NCBI GenBank assembly: GCA_032433765.1
Contig: JAVIAB010000049.1
Location: 23,742,147-23,806,146 of the forward strand
Source: Megaustenia siamemsis
Lineage: Eukaryota; Mollusca; Gastropoda; Stylommatophora; Ariophantidae
DNA length: 64,000 bases
Reading direction: 5' to 3'
In this document: positions 37,610 to 46,724 of the stretch, piece by piece
Layout: the number at the start of each line of letters is the position of its first letter
Position numbering within the stretch: the stretch's first letter is position 1
The notes under the pieces: generated by a model
What the model saw: the letters and a program-made list of their open reading frames with translations, nothing else
What the model was told of the DNA's origin: nothing
Database searches by the model: none
Position numbers and translations under genes: made by a program

Positions 37610-38625
37610 CCCATCGACTCTCCCCTTATATTTTTTCTCCCCCCCCCCACCCCAATATTTTCCCTCCCTTTATACTTTACCTCTCTTTATACGTTCTCCC
37701 CACTTATGCTTTTTATCCCTTTTATACTCTCTCTCCCCTTATACTTTCTCTCCCCTTATACTCTTTCTCTTCCCCGCCCATATACATTCTCTCCCCGGCC
37801 CGTATACTTTCTCTCCCCTTATACTTTCTCTTTCCCATCTGTATACTTTCTCTCACCTTATACTTTCTCTTTCCCACCTGTATACTTTCTTTCCTCTTAT
37901 ACTTTTTTTCCCCTTATACTTTCTTTCCCTTTATACTTTCTTTCACCTTATACTTTCTCTCCCCTTATACTTTCTCTCCCCTTATACTTTCTCTCCCCTT
38001 ATACTTTCTTTCACGTTATACTTTCTCTCCCCTTATACCTTCTCTCCCCTTATACTTTCTCTCCCCTTATACTTTCTTTCACATTATACTTTCTCTCACC
38101 TTATACTTTCTCTCCCCATATACTTTCTTTCACCGTATACTTTCTCTCCCCGTATACTTTCCCTCCCCATATATTTTCTCTCCCATTATATTTATTCTCC
38201 CCTGATACTTTCTCTCCCCTTATATTTATTCTCCCCTAATACTTTCTCTCCCTGTATATTTACTCTCCCCTGATACTTTCTCTCCCCTTATATTTATTCT
38301 CCCCTTATACTTTCTCTTCCCTTATATTTATTCTCCCCTTATACTTTTTCTCCTCTTATACTTATTCTCCCCTTATACTTCTCTCCCCTTATACTTTCTC
38401 TCCCTTATATTTATTCTCCATTTATACTTTTTCTCCTCTTATACTTATTCTCCCCTTATACTTTCTCTCCCCTTATACTTTCTCTCCCCTTATATTTATT
38501 CTCCATTTATACTTTTTCTCCCCTTATACTTATTCTCCCCTTATACTTTTTCTCCTCTTATACTTATTCTCCCCTTATGCTTATTCTCCCCTGATACTTT
38601 CTCTCCCTTTATCCTCTCCCCAAAC
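37610..38625. repeat. pyrimidine-rich minisatellite, 18-19-bp unit
   Basis: Roughly 55 units of ccttatactttctctcc and variants (tatatttattctcc toward the right). The + strand is almost purely pyrimidine over about 1 kb. Long frames here (up to 269 codons) are low-complexity translations of the repeat. Confidence 0.95.
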
Positions 38626-38794
38626 ATACTCTTGTCTCTACTTTCAGTCTACCCATTCCTTATTCTGTATATGTTATACCCCACCTAATCTCAATGCTAA
38701 TCAACATATGTTTCTCTGTGACTCAACACAAATGCTCATGATGATCATAGGCAGTGATTGGAGTCTCTAAAGAGGTCAAGGCTGGTAAAAATCT

Positions 38795-38890
38795 ATTTCA
38801 TTTATTCTTTTTGCCAGGGCACTTGGGTGTAAGAGGAAATGGAGCAGCAGATAGGCCGGCTGGCATGGATATTGTAGATAGTGGATGAGA
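38795..38890 (+). pseudogene. LINE RNase H fragment
   Basis: Translation of the + strand gives PGHLGVRGNGAADRPAG. This matches the H..G..GNE.AD signature of the RNase H domain carried by some non-LTR retrotransposons, with Glu replaced by Gly. Only about 30 codons remain. It may come from the same family as the fragment at 466-696. Confidence 0.6.
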
Positions 38891-38941
38891 AATGGATTAG
38901 GTTGAAATAAATGGATTAGGTTCTTCTTTTTCTTTCCTTCC

Positions 38942-39178
38942 TCATCTGCCTTTCAGCGTCGAGGGGAGATATAATTTGCGGTCTTTTGCTCTTTTGTTCG
39001 CCTCTGCTGCTGTTATGTTTCCTAGTGCTTTTAATATTCCATCGATCCATCTTTTTGTGGTCAACCCTTGGGTCTGGTGTTCTCACAACGTTTGTTGAAG
39101 GCTCGTTGTGTTGTGTTTTGATCTTTCTGCCTTGTCACGTGCCAAACCATTTTATCTGTTGTTTCTTTATATATTCTA
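38942..39178 (-). pseudogene. LINE-D C-terminal fragment
   Basis: The minus strand encodes KRWIDGILKALGNITAAEA then KRAKDRKLYLPST. This is the same C-terminal region as the better-preserved + copy at 42904-43242 and the minus copy at 42393-42563. Decayed. Confidence 0.65.
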
Positions 39179-39439
39179 TGGATTAGGTTGAAATTCTAAA
39201 TACTCTGAAGTGAATTCAAGCAAGGAACAACCTTGTGTAAGCTGTAAAAACATCAAGTCAAAAAGAATATTTGCCAGAGAGAGAAAAATACAGGGAGTCA
39301 AAGAGGACTGGTTAACCAACACAACGACTGGGGTCATTGTCATTACACACCAATGGATGTAATGAGTTGTTCCAACATGCAGTGAGGACAATGTACAAAC
39401 TCACAGATGAACATTATTATCTGTGTTTTCTTGTCTCAG

Positions 39440-39570
39440 ATGTGATGTGGACCTGAAAGTAATGCAGTCTCGAGCACTGTCCTATCAACGCATACAAGTA
39501 CCTCAGTGCCTGCTTCCTAGAAAGTTCAAGATGGTGCTCTTATGTTTTACCTTGACCATCAGCTTCACAG
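39440..39570 (+). CDS. UXS1: UXS1 first coding exon (ATG at 39462)
   Basis: UXS1 is UDP-glucuronate decarboxylase, a Golgi type II membrane enzyme. It makes UDP-xylose for the glycosaminoglycan linker and other xylosylation. The acceptor-like tgttttcttgtctcag ends at 39439, the ATG is at 39462, and the donor cag|gtaagt follows 39570. It encodes residues 1-36: MQSRALSYQRIQ, then a basic PRKFK, then the start of a hydrophobic anchor MVLLCFTLTISFT. Basic stretch then anchor is the layout of animal UXS1 N-termini. The exon ends in phase 1 and joins 42007 to give Val. The acceptor before the ATG suggests an upstream non-coding exon. The assignment rests mainly on phase continuity with the well-conserved later exons. 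Confidence 0.78.
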
Positions 39571-39649
39571 GTAAGTCACTTTCCTGTATTTAGTTTGTTT
39601 TATCTGTGTTTCTCAACATCCTTTTTTTTTTTTATTATAGCAACCCCTT

Positions 39650-40017
39650 GGGTGTCCGGTTAGCGCAATCGATAGGCGGTTGGCTTACCACGGCAACAGC
39701 CGGGGTTCGTTCCCTGGCGAGGACACCTGGGTTTTACTAATTCCCTAAAAATTAGTGGGAGCCGCGATAGCTCAGTGGTTAGTGAACTGGACTACTACGG
39801 ACAAGGGTAGGGTTCGATCCCAACCGACGGCTCCGGGTTCACCCAGCCTTAAATGGGTACCGGATTTTTTCTGGGAAAGTAAAGCAGCACGGGCGTAATA
39901 CCGACCACATTACCCCAAAAATCATGTGCTGAAGGTCTGTAAAATATAGGGTCACTAACACCATATTTCCCTATACGCCACTTGGCGTGACGGGGGGTAC
40001 TTTACTTTTTTTACTTT
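39650..40017 (+). mobile_element. composite SINE with two tRNA-like heads and a 14-bp target-site duplication
   Basis: Flanked by the perfect direct repeat tatagcaacccctt (39636-39649 and 40018-40031). Inside are two consecutive tRNA-like modules. Module 1 (39652-39728) has gtgtcc/ggacac ends, a box A-like gttagcgcaatcgatagg and a box B-like gggttcgttccc. Module 2 (39759-39835, 77 nt) has ggagccg/cggctcc ends, tagctcagtggttag and gggttcgatccc. The shared family-1 body and an ACTTTTTT-type tail follow. The single pair of target repeats around both modules shows they moved as one unit. It lies in UXS1 intron 1. Confidence 0.88.
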
Positions 40018-40149
40018 TATAGCAACCCCTTCCACCATGTCAACTCCCCATCCCAACCTCCCCTCCTTTCAAGAAAAACGATAACTATGTAAATTCAGTT
40101 TTTTTGTTGTTGCAAATATATATAAAATACACAATACAGTTACATAGCA

Positions 40150-40556
40150 ATATAGCAGTCACAGTGTTATAACTTGTTGTGTAGTGTTTTAAGTCTAGTC
40201 ACAGTGTTATAACTTGTTGTGTAGTGTTTTAAGTCTAGTCACAGTGTTATAACTTGTTGTGTAGTGTTTTAAGTCTAGTCACAGTGTTATAACTTGTTGT
40301 GTAGTATTTTAAGTCTAGTCACAGTGTTATAACTTGTTGTGTAGTGTTTTAAGTCTAGAGCAGTCACAGTGTTATAACTTGTTGTGTAGTGTTTTAAGTC
40401 TAGAGCAGTCACAGTGTTATAACTTGTTGTGCAGTGTTTTAAGTCTAGAGCAGTCACAATGTTATAACTTGTTGTGTGGTGTTTTAAGTCTAGAGCAGTC
40501 ACAGTGTTATAACTTGTGTAGTGTTTTAAGTCTAGAGCAGTCACAGTGTTATGATC
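40150..40556. repeat. 40/45-bp minisatellite
   Basis: About nine to ten units of agtcacagtgttataacttg and ttgtgtagtgttttaagtct. The first five units have period 40. Later ones gain a gagca insert and have period 45. UXS1 intron 1. Confidence 0.93.
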
Positions 40557-40629
40557 AACAAGCACTCTTATTTCCTTATTAGACTCTTGCTAGTTTACAA
40601 ATCCTTTAAAATAAAACTCTGTTACTAAA

Positions 40630-41080
40630 ACTGGAAGCTTGGTGGGTGAGTTGTTAGTATATTCACAAGTGACAAGAAGATTTTGGGTTCAGTTCTCAGA
40701 TACAGTGAACTTTTTGGACCAATCTAGCATTGGGGTTTGGAACAACCTGCCATTGGAGTTTGACCAACCTGGCATTGGGGTTCAGACCAACCTGGCATTG
40801 GGATTCGGACCAACCTGGCATTGGGGTTCTGACCAACCTGGCATTCAGTTTCAGACCAACCTGGCATTAGATTTTGGACCAACCTGGCATTGGGGTTCAG
40901 ACCAAACTGGCATTGGGGTTCAGACCAACCGGGCATTGGAATTCGGACCAACCTGGCATTGGCGTTCACTCAAACTCTGAAAATGATTACCAGAGACTCT
41001 TTTCTGGGAAAGCAGTGCAACCTGGCATGATATCAGCCACATCACACATTAAATGTTGACCGTGGAAAATTATTAACAAT
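40630..41080 (+). mobile_element. SINE-like copy interrupted by a minisatellite
   Basis: The tRNA-like start (ggtgggtgagttgttagtat, then a box B-like gggttcagttct at 40684-40695) is followed by the 23-bp array at 40725-40970. Then comes body-like sequence (tttctgggaaagcagtgcaa, ggcatgatatcagccacat) resembling family 1 (tttctgggaaagtaaagcag). Diverged, so the family assignment is tentative. Confidence 0.5.
40725..40970. repeat. 23-bp minisatellite
   Basis: About ten units of cctggcattggggttcagac plus caa, with ggcattgg cores at 40771 and 40794. It lies between the head and body of a SINE-like element. Frames open on both strands here are repeat translations. Confidence 0.92.
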
Positions 41081-41212
41081 AACACAGTGTTCCCTGTATG
41101 TAGCCTTAAGGTATGGAGGTAACACCTTACTTAATTTTTTTTTATCCATTAAAATGGACTGTAGAGATCAAAACAAAGTTGTTAAATCTGGTTTGTGCAA
41201 TAAATCAGACAT

Positions 41213-41364
41213 CATCATCATTATGTGCCATACCGGATGGCTGAGGCAATCCTGTCCTTCCACAATCTTCTATCTACAGTGCGATCTCTCTTTCCTTTTA
41301 TTTTGCCAGTTGTAACCAAGTATTCTAACTTTCCTCTTCTCATGATGTGCCCAAAAATGTTGAT
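41213..41364 (-). mobile_element. LINE-C2, 152-bp truncated copy with target-site duplication
   Basis: Flanked by taaatcagacat (41201-41212 and 41365-41376). The minus strand encodes FGHIMRRGKLEYLVTTGKIK then RLWKDRIASAIRYGT, and ends in (GAT)n. A deletion joins KRDR directly to TVDRRLW. An extreme 5' truncation. Confidence 0.88.
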
Positions 41365-41530
41365 TAAATCAGACATACAGGCCATAATTTGGATATTTTT
41401 TTTTCTTACGTTCGCCACCTTTCACCTCTGGTGAAGTCCTAGAGACTAAGAACTGAACTTTTACATCTTCATCTATTTTTCCATGGCAGCCATGTGCTCA
41501 GGGGTCTCTTACCACTCAGGCAGATAACTC

Positions 41531-41843
41531 CACATTTGGAGGTATTCATATTTTTTCCATCAATGAGTAATTGATGTTTCAAGTTTGGCCTTGCTGTTGA
41601 GACCAGGGGTGGTGGTTGTTGCAGAGAGAAATCATTTTTTAAAATCTCAACTGGTGCAGCCGGGATTTAACTCACAACATCTCTGTCTCAAGACCGGCAT
41701 CTTACCTCGAGACTGGTGTCTTGCCTCGAGACCGGCGTCTTGCCTCGAGACCAGCATCTTGCCTCGAGACCGGCGTCTTGCCTCGAGACCGACATCTTTC
41801 TTTGAGACCAGCATCTTGCCTTGAGACCAGCCAGTCCCCCATT
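41531..41843 (-). mobile_element. SINE family 2 copy with expanded head
   Basis: Minus-strand copy of the family at 37222. Its tRNA-like head contains a tandem 19-bp expansion (41685-41833), absent from the three other copies. Confidence 0.8.
41685..41833. repeat. 19-bp minisatellite inside a SINE head
   Basis: About eight units of cttgcctcgagaccggcgt and variants. The unit equals the caagac(g/a)ccggcctcaaggc region of intact family-2 SINEs in reverse complement, so it grew from within the element. Confidence 0.9.
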
Positions 41844-42006
41844 TGGAGATTTGATAACAACTAAAAACCATGCAGCTCTTTTGACAGGCTGTGTTGGGGG
41901 CTAATTTTACTTGTATATCTTAACTATTGGCTTCACATCAATGTATCAGCCATGAAATCCCTAGATCTTATGGCTATATCTGAGATTTTGGTTTGTTTAC
42001 TTTCAG

Positions 42007-42052
42007 TGTTGTACAACAATTTTCCAAGTTCTGAAGCTACCAGACATACCAG
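42007..42052 (+). CDS. UXS1: UXS1 coding exon 2
   Basis: A 46-nt exon between gtttactttcag and the donor gtaagttc. With one base from exon 1 and two bases passed on, it encodes V37 to T51: VLYNNFPSSEATRHT, the end of the membrane anchor and the start of the lumenal stem. The stem is poorly conserved in the family, so support comes from splice-site quality and from phase fit on both sides (1 in, 2 out). Confidence 0.72.
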
Positions 42053-42206
42053 GTAAGTTCAATGAAATGAGGAGGAAGTGGAGTGTAAGATTACAAGTTT
42101 AAGATGACAGGAGAGAGAAAGAAAGACTGTAGGATAGGAGAGAAGAATGGAAGACATAATGACCAGAAGATGACACATACAAGCGATAGAAAGAAATTTT
42201 ATATTT

Positions 42207-42392
42207 ATGCCATTGATAAGGGCTAACTACATAACTATAGAAGGCAGGCAACTAAAACAAGTAGAGGAATTCAAATACCTAGGAAGTCTAATGACAAACG
42301 ATAATTCTCAAACAGCAGAGATAGAATCAAGATGCAACAAAGCTTGTCAAATCATTGGACAGTTATCACCACTTTGTCCAACAAGGAAATAA
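42207..42392 (+). pseudogene. LINE reverse transcriptase fragment
   Basis: Translation contains EEFKYLGSLMTNDNSQTAEI then ESRCNKACQI. This is the FKYLG..(I/M)(T/S).D segment downstream of the RT catalytic core in animal LINEs. It is cut off after about 60 codons by a LINE-D fragment on the other strand. Confidence 0.7.
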
Positions 42393-42563
42393 CTCTGGGA
42401 GAAAATATAATTTGTGGTCTTTTGCTTTTCTGTTTGCCTCTGTTACTGTTATGTTTCCTAGTGTTTCTAATATTCCATCAATCCATCTTTTTTCGTAGTC
42501 AGCCCTTGGGTCTGGTGTTCTCACAATGTTTATTGAAGGCTTGTTGATATCATCGAGAATCAA
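42393..42563 (-). pseudogene. LINE-D C-terminal fragment
   Basis: The minus strand encodes KRWIDGILETLGNITVTEAN then RKAKDHKLYFLP. Same region as 38942-39178 and 42904-43242. Confidence 0.65.
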
Positions 42564-42903
42564 TTATTAATACTTTATCAAAGAAATTAAGGATAACTTT
42601 TCTACATTAAATTATTATAATTTTGTGTGCAACAACAAGATAAATATGATGTACAACAAGATAAATATGCATGTGATGATCACACCCTTAGTGAGTTTTT
42701 TGTGTACGCTAAATTTTGTTAACATTTATGTAACTTTTAAATATATTGTTACTTTTGCTGCTCACATTTCTGAGCCTTTCAGTGTTTTTACACAAAACTG
42801 AAAACTTTCCTAATCAAAACTACCGTTATGGAAAAATTAATAACTTTGCGAATATTTCATTCGTTCTAGAGATGAACAATAAGAAAAACTAACGACCACC
42901 GAA

Positions 42904-43242
42904 ATGAAATGTGTCAGAAGAATGACAGGAAACAGCTTAAGGGACAGAGTAAGAAACACTGACCTGAGGAAGAAACTCAAAACTGAACCAGCCATCGAAT
43001 ACATAAAGAAACAACAGATAAATTTGTTCAGTCACATAACAAGACAAAAAGAACTAACAATGACTCAAAGAGCCATAAACAAACGCTACAAAAACGCCAG
43101 ATTAAGAGGAAGACTGAGAAAGAGATGGATAAAGGGAATACTAAAATCACTAGGAGGGATAACACCAGAAGAGGCTAACAGAAGAGCAAAGAATCACATA
43201 TTTCATCTCCCCTCGACGCCAGTGGCAATGGAGGAAGGATAG
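42904..43242 (+). pseudogene. LINE-D ORF C-terminus
   Basis: A 112-codon frame: CVRRMTGNSLRDRVRNTDLR, then LFSHITRQKELTM, then RKRWIKGILKSLGGITPEEA and NRRAKNH before a stop. This layout (DRVRN..IR.KL, GH..R, RRW.DGI) is typical of the C-terminus of animal non-LTR retrotransposon polyproteins. It is the best copy of this family here. Confidence 0.75.
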
Positions 43243-43338
43243 AAGAAGAGCAGATGAACATAAAGAGACAATTGAATGTAAGAGAAATTAGGGAAGACCC
43301 AGGAATACATGGAGAAGAGAAATCATGGCCCTTGACTG

Positions 43339-43452
43339 GATGGAGATAGTGTAAAATATCTAGAATAAGGAGGGATGGAGATAGTGTAAAATATCTAGAA
43401 TAAGGAGGGATGGAGATAGTGTAAAATATCTAGAATAAGGAGGGATGGAGCA
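43339..43452. repeat. 35-bp repeat, three copies
   Basis: Three copies of tagtgtaaaatatctagaat plus aaggagggatggaga, with exact period 35 (43347, 43382). Confidence 0.9.
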
Positions 43453-43599
43453 ATCTTGTGCGTTGCCAATCATCAAAAAGGGGTATGGAAGGCATAGATT
43501 TGATAGAAATCTGAATAAATAACTCTATACTATTTCTAATATAAAAACTAGGATATAAATAGATTGGCCAGACAGAATAAGTAAGAAGATTAAACTAAG

Positions 43600-43790
43600 T
43601 TGAACAGAGAAGTTTTCAATCCTTGTAAAGATCTTTATCAAATCTCGCCACTTGTCTCTGTTCTGCGCAAACAACTTTATCTCATTGAGGGAGCTGATTC
43701 CTGCTGCTTTTGCCTCTCTGATCAATGTTCTTCTCAGTGTTTCTCTGGGTCAGCCTCTTTTCCTCTTACCTGTTGTTTCCTACATAAGGG
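43600..43790 (-). pseudogene. LINE C-terminal remnant
   Basis: The minus strand encodes REAKAAGISSLNEIKLFAQN then RDKWRDLI, resembling the terminal AQDR.RWR.LV segment of animal LINEs. A related decayed copy lies at 60020-60135. Confidence 0.55.
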
Positions 43791-43799
43791 CATGCTTGC

Positions 43800-44270
43800 G
43801 ATCAAAATAGGAATAATAAATTTAAAAAATGGATATTTGTTAACAGTTAACATAAGAGAATAATAGTTAAACAAGTAGCCCATCTCATACAACACACAAA
43901 AATGCCTACACTACAAAGAAACATTTGATATCAAACACTTTCCTTGCCACCAACTGCTACAAATGCCACTGATGGTCACTTACAATAAGTCCGAAGCAGA
44001 AGTGAATCACCATAGAAGAGAAATGTCTAGAGATACCAAATTAGAAATGAGACTAAAGAACAGCTGTAGCCTCCATCTGTCGTATTTGACTATGGATTTT
44101 GCAGCGCCCCTTAGAAATGTTATTTTTTCTTTTCTTTTGCCTTGTATTCTCTTCTTCAGTGAATCTGTCTGCGTCTTGTTTGAATTAGATCTTTGTTGTG
44201 TTTCCAGAGATTGTGATCTGCAGCTATGTCTTCCCAGGCTGCAGGGTTTATATTTCATTATATATATATA
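43800..44270. other. intronic sequence without a recognised feature
   Basis: UXS1 intron 2. An 83-codon minus-strand frame and a 123-codon + frame overlap here. I recognise neither. Confidence 0.4.
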
Positions 44271-44274
44271 TTAT

Positions 44275-44412
44275 ATTACAACGTTTTCATTACACTTCTT
44301 AGCTGTCCATGGTATTCTTAACATTCTTCTATAAAACCATTTCTACAGCCTCCAGTGACTTTCTTGTTTGTGGTCCTATTGTCCACGATTCACATCCATT
44401 CAAGACATATTC
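44275..44412 (-). pseudogene. LINE-C1 fragment
   Basis: The minus strand contains tggatgtgaatcgtggacaa, then aagaaagtcactggaggctg and gtagaaatgg. It closely follows the LINE-C1 copy at 54432 in the region that encodes YGYESWTIGQ..RKSLEAVEM. Frameshifts and stops are present. Confidence 0.65.
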
Positions 44413-44445
44413 AGAAAGTGGAGACGGACACCATAAACCATTGGA

Positions 44446-45085
44446 ATATCACTAATTCAGACAGTTCGAGCAGCTCAAGAACGACAAATGATATAACCAT
44501 GACACCTTTTAGGTATCAGTGAAAAGAGAAAAAAAGAAGAAGATGGATAGATACAGTGATAGAGACATGTAACAACAAAGGAAAATCACTAATTCAGACA
44601 GTTCGAGCAGCTCAAGAACGACAAATGATATAACCATGACACCTTTTAGGTATCAGTGAAAAGAGAAAAAAAGAAGAAGATGGATAGATACAGTGATAGA
44701 GACATGTAACAACAAAGGAAAAGCACTAATTCAGACAGTTCGAGAAGCTCAAGAACGACAAATGATATAACCATGACACCTTTTAGGTATCAGTGAAAAG
44801 AGAAAAAAAGAAGAAGATGGATAGATACAATGATAGAGACATGTAACAACAAAGGAAAATCACTAATTCAGACAGTTCGAGCAGCTCAAGAACGACAAAT
44901 GATATAACCATGACACCTTTTAGTTATCAGTGAAAAGAGAAAAAAAGAAGAAGATGGATAGATGCAGTGACAGAGACATGTAACAACAAAGGAAAATCAC
45001 TAATTCAGACAGTTCGAGCAGCTCAAGAACGACAAATGATATAAACCATGACACCTTTTAGTTATCAGTGAGAAAGAGAAAAGAT
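44446..45085. repeat. 137-bp tandem repeat, about 4.7 copies
   Basis: The actaattcagacagttcgag marker recurs at 44451, 44588, 44725, 44862 and 44999, exactly 137 bp apart. Copies differ at a few sites. One frame reads KRRWIDTVIETCNNKGKSL then IQTVRAAQERQMI, like a LINE C-terminus (RRW.D.I...AQ.R), so the unit may be an amplified retrotransposon tail. UXS1 intron 2. Confidence 0.92.
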
Positions 45086-45394
45086 GAAGAAGAAGAAGAG
45101 ACAGGCACAGAGCTTGATCTAGAGTAAGATGGCATGACAATATCAGGGAAACTCTGCTAAAGCATCAAGTGACAATGGTGGACAGTGCCAGAAGAACAAT
45201 AACTAGGGCCTTCTTCATCAATGCCTGAAGATGTGTATGAAAAGGTGAGAATACCAGAGGAAATAATTATAGCCTAGGAAATAAAAGTTAAATGGGGGTA
45301 GAGGGGGGAGATCATTTTAAACCAGAATATACTCACAATAAAGACAGAAGATTGTTTAGAAGCTTATAATTGTAATCTTTCTTGACATTGCCAG

Positions 45395-45460
45395 GAGTAC
45401 ATTGGAGCTTGAGGATGAAATCAGGAAGATTGACTTCAAGATTCAGAATCTGGAGCAAGG
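45395..45460 (+). CDS. UXS1: UXS1 coding exon 3 (coiled-coil stem)
   Basis: A 66-nt exon between ttgacattgccag and gtaagtcacc, phase 2 in and 2 out. It encodes R52 to Q73: RSTLELEDEIRKIDFKIQNL then EQ. The heptad-like hydrophobic spacing fits the short coiled coil that precedes the catalytic domain in animal UXS1. Joining to exon 4 gives Gly-Lys-Lys-Thr-Tyr-Pro. Confidence 0.82.
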
Positions 45461-45582
45461 GTAAGTCACCCATCATCAACATTCTGAAATAACCCTTCAT
45501 ACATTGATTTACTTTCTCCAAGTAACCTTTACGTTCAAGGAAACACTTTTCAAGTCTCTTTTTCATTAATGTTCTTATCACT

Positions 45583-45870
45583 GGGAACCCTTGAAAGGGT
45601 TTTCAAGTCTTTCCTGGAAATAATTGTCAAAATTGTGGGAACCCTTGAAAGGGTTTTCAAATCTTTCCTGGAAATAATTGTCAAAATTCTGGGAACCCTT
45701 GAAAGGGTTTTCAAGTCTTTCCTGGAAATAACTGTCAAAATTCTGGGAATCCTTGAAAGGGTTTTCAAGTCTTTCCTGAAAATAACTGTCAAAATTCTGG
45801 GAACCCTTGAAAGGTTTTTCAAGTCTTTCCAGGGAATAACTGTCAAAATTCTGGGAACCCTTGAAATGGT
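45583..45870. repeat. 54-bp minisatellite
   Basis: About 5.3 units containing aacccttgaaagggttttca and gtctttcctggaaataa. Period 54 (45601, 45655). Because 54 is a multiple of three, frames stay open on both strands as 18-residue repeats (LERVFKSFLEI...). The core aaccctt-ga-aagggtt can form a hairpin. It begins about 120 bp after the exon 3 donor. Confidence 0.93.
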
Positions 45871-45985
45871 TCTTTAACATGTACAAATGTACACAGGACC
45901 TCCTGTTTATTGCCGTTATCTGAGAGAGCTAAACTACACTAGAGGGCTAGGCTATCAGATATCACTACACTACCAAAGAGATCAG
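45871..45985 (-). mobile_element. SINE family 3, 3' remnant
   Basis: Contains tttaacatgtacaaatgtac, aggacctcctgttt and gagggctaggctatcagat. This is the same segment that forms the 91-bp array at 62738 and part of the copy at 55600. The orientation is set by the tRNA-like head seen in those copies. Confidence 0.6.
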
Positions 45986-46129
45986 GGGAGGGGTAACGTC
46001 ATAAAGAAACCATGGACTAATTTTTCCTACTTTTGATAAATCACCACCCGCATCTAGTGGGCTTTGAACAAAGTTTCTTCAAAGTGATATAACACAGAGA
46101 TCAACACAATATTTTCTATACATACGGTA

Positions 46130-46318
46130 ATGATGGAACCTTTACTTCACTTTATCTATCATCATACTTCTCATACACAAATTAAGGACAGAACCTTTAC
46201 TTCACTTTACTATCACTATATTTCTCACACACAAGTTAAGAACAGAACCTTTACTTCACTTTACTATCACTATATTTCTCACACACAAGTTAAGAACGGA
46301 ACCTTTATTTCACTTTGA
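46130..46318. repeat. 54-bp minisatellite
   Basis: About 3.5 units containing acctttacttcactttacta and tttctcacacacaagttaag. Period 54 (46201, 46255). Unrelated in sequence to the array at 45583. Confidence 0.9.
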
Positions 46319-46724
46319 GATACCAGACCAGTGCATGAACTTACAGCGTATAAGTTGCTTGTTGGCATTAGGATAAATCCAGCAGTGCTGGTCAAGGTTC
46401 TGCTGCTTCATGGTGGCCCTGGATGTAGACTTTTTGGTCTGGCCAAGTGATTAGGAACTGGAGTGTGAACCAGGTATCCAGAAGTGTCATGATGAAGTCT
46501 GATGCTATGGACAGAGAGATGCAGATATCACAGCTTGCTGTAAACCATTATAACAACATCCACTTCTTAGTGTTTACCATTAAGTGAGCATGGATTCATT
46601 ATGTCTCTAGTATATGGCAAAGCCATGATAACTGAGCCTTTTGGCCTAACATGTCCGTCTTCGGCATGGGTAGATTTGATTAACAATTTTGCCTGGACGG
46701 CTGCAATTTTGACCTAGTTTTGTT
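46319..46724. other. intronic sequence without a recognised feature
   Basis: UXS1 intron 3. No element or exon found. Confidence 0.45.

Noticed and set aside
37396..38239. Proteins of 269 and 177 residues
   Set aside because: Low-complexity readings of the pyrimidine-rich array, with part of a SINE at the start of the first.
39652..39835. Two functional tRNA genes
   Set aside because: Both modules have boxes A and B but imperfect arms. They sit inside a SINE with a target-site duplication, and module 2 recurs in other SINE copies.
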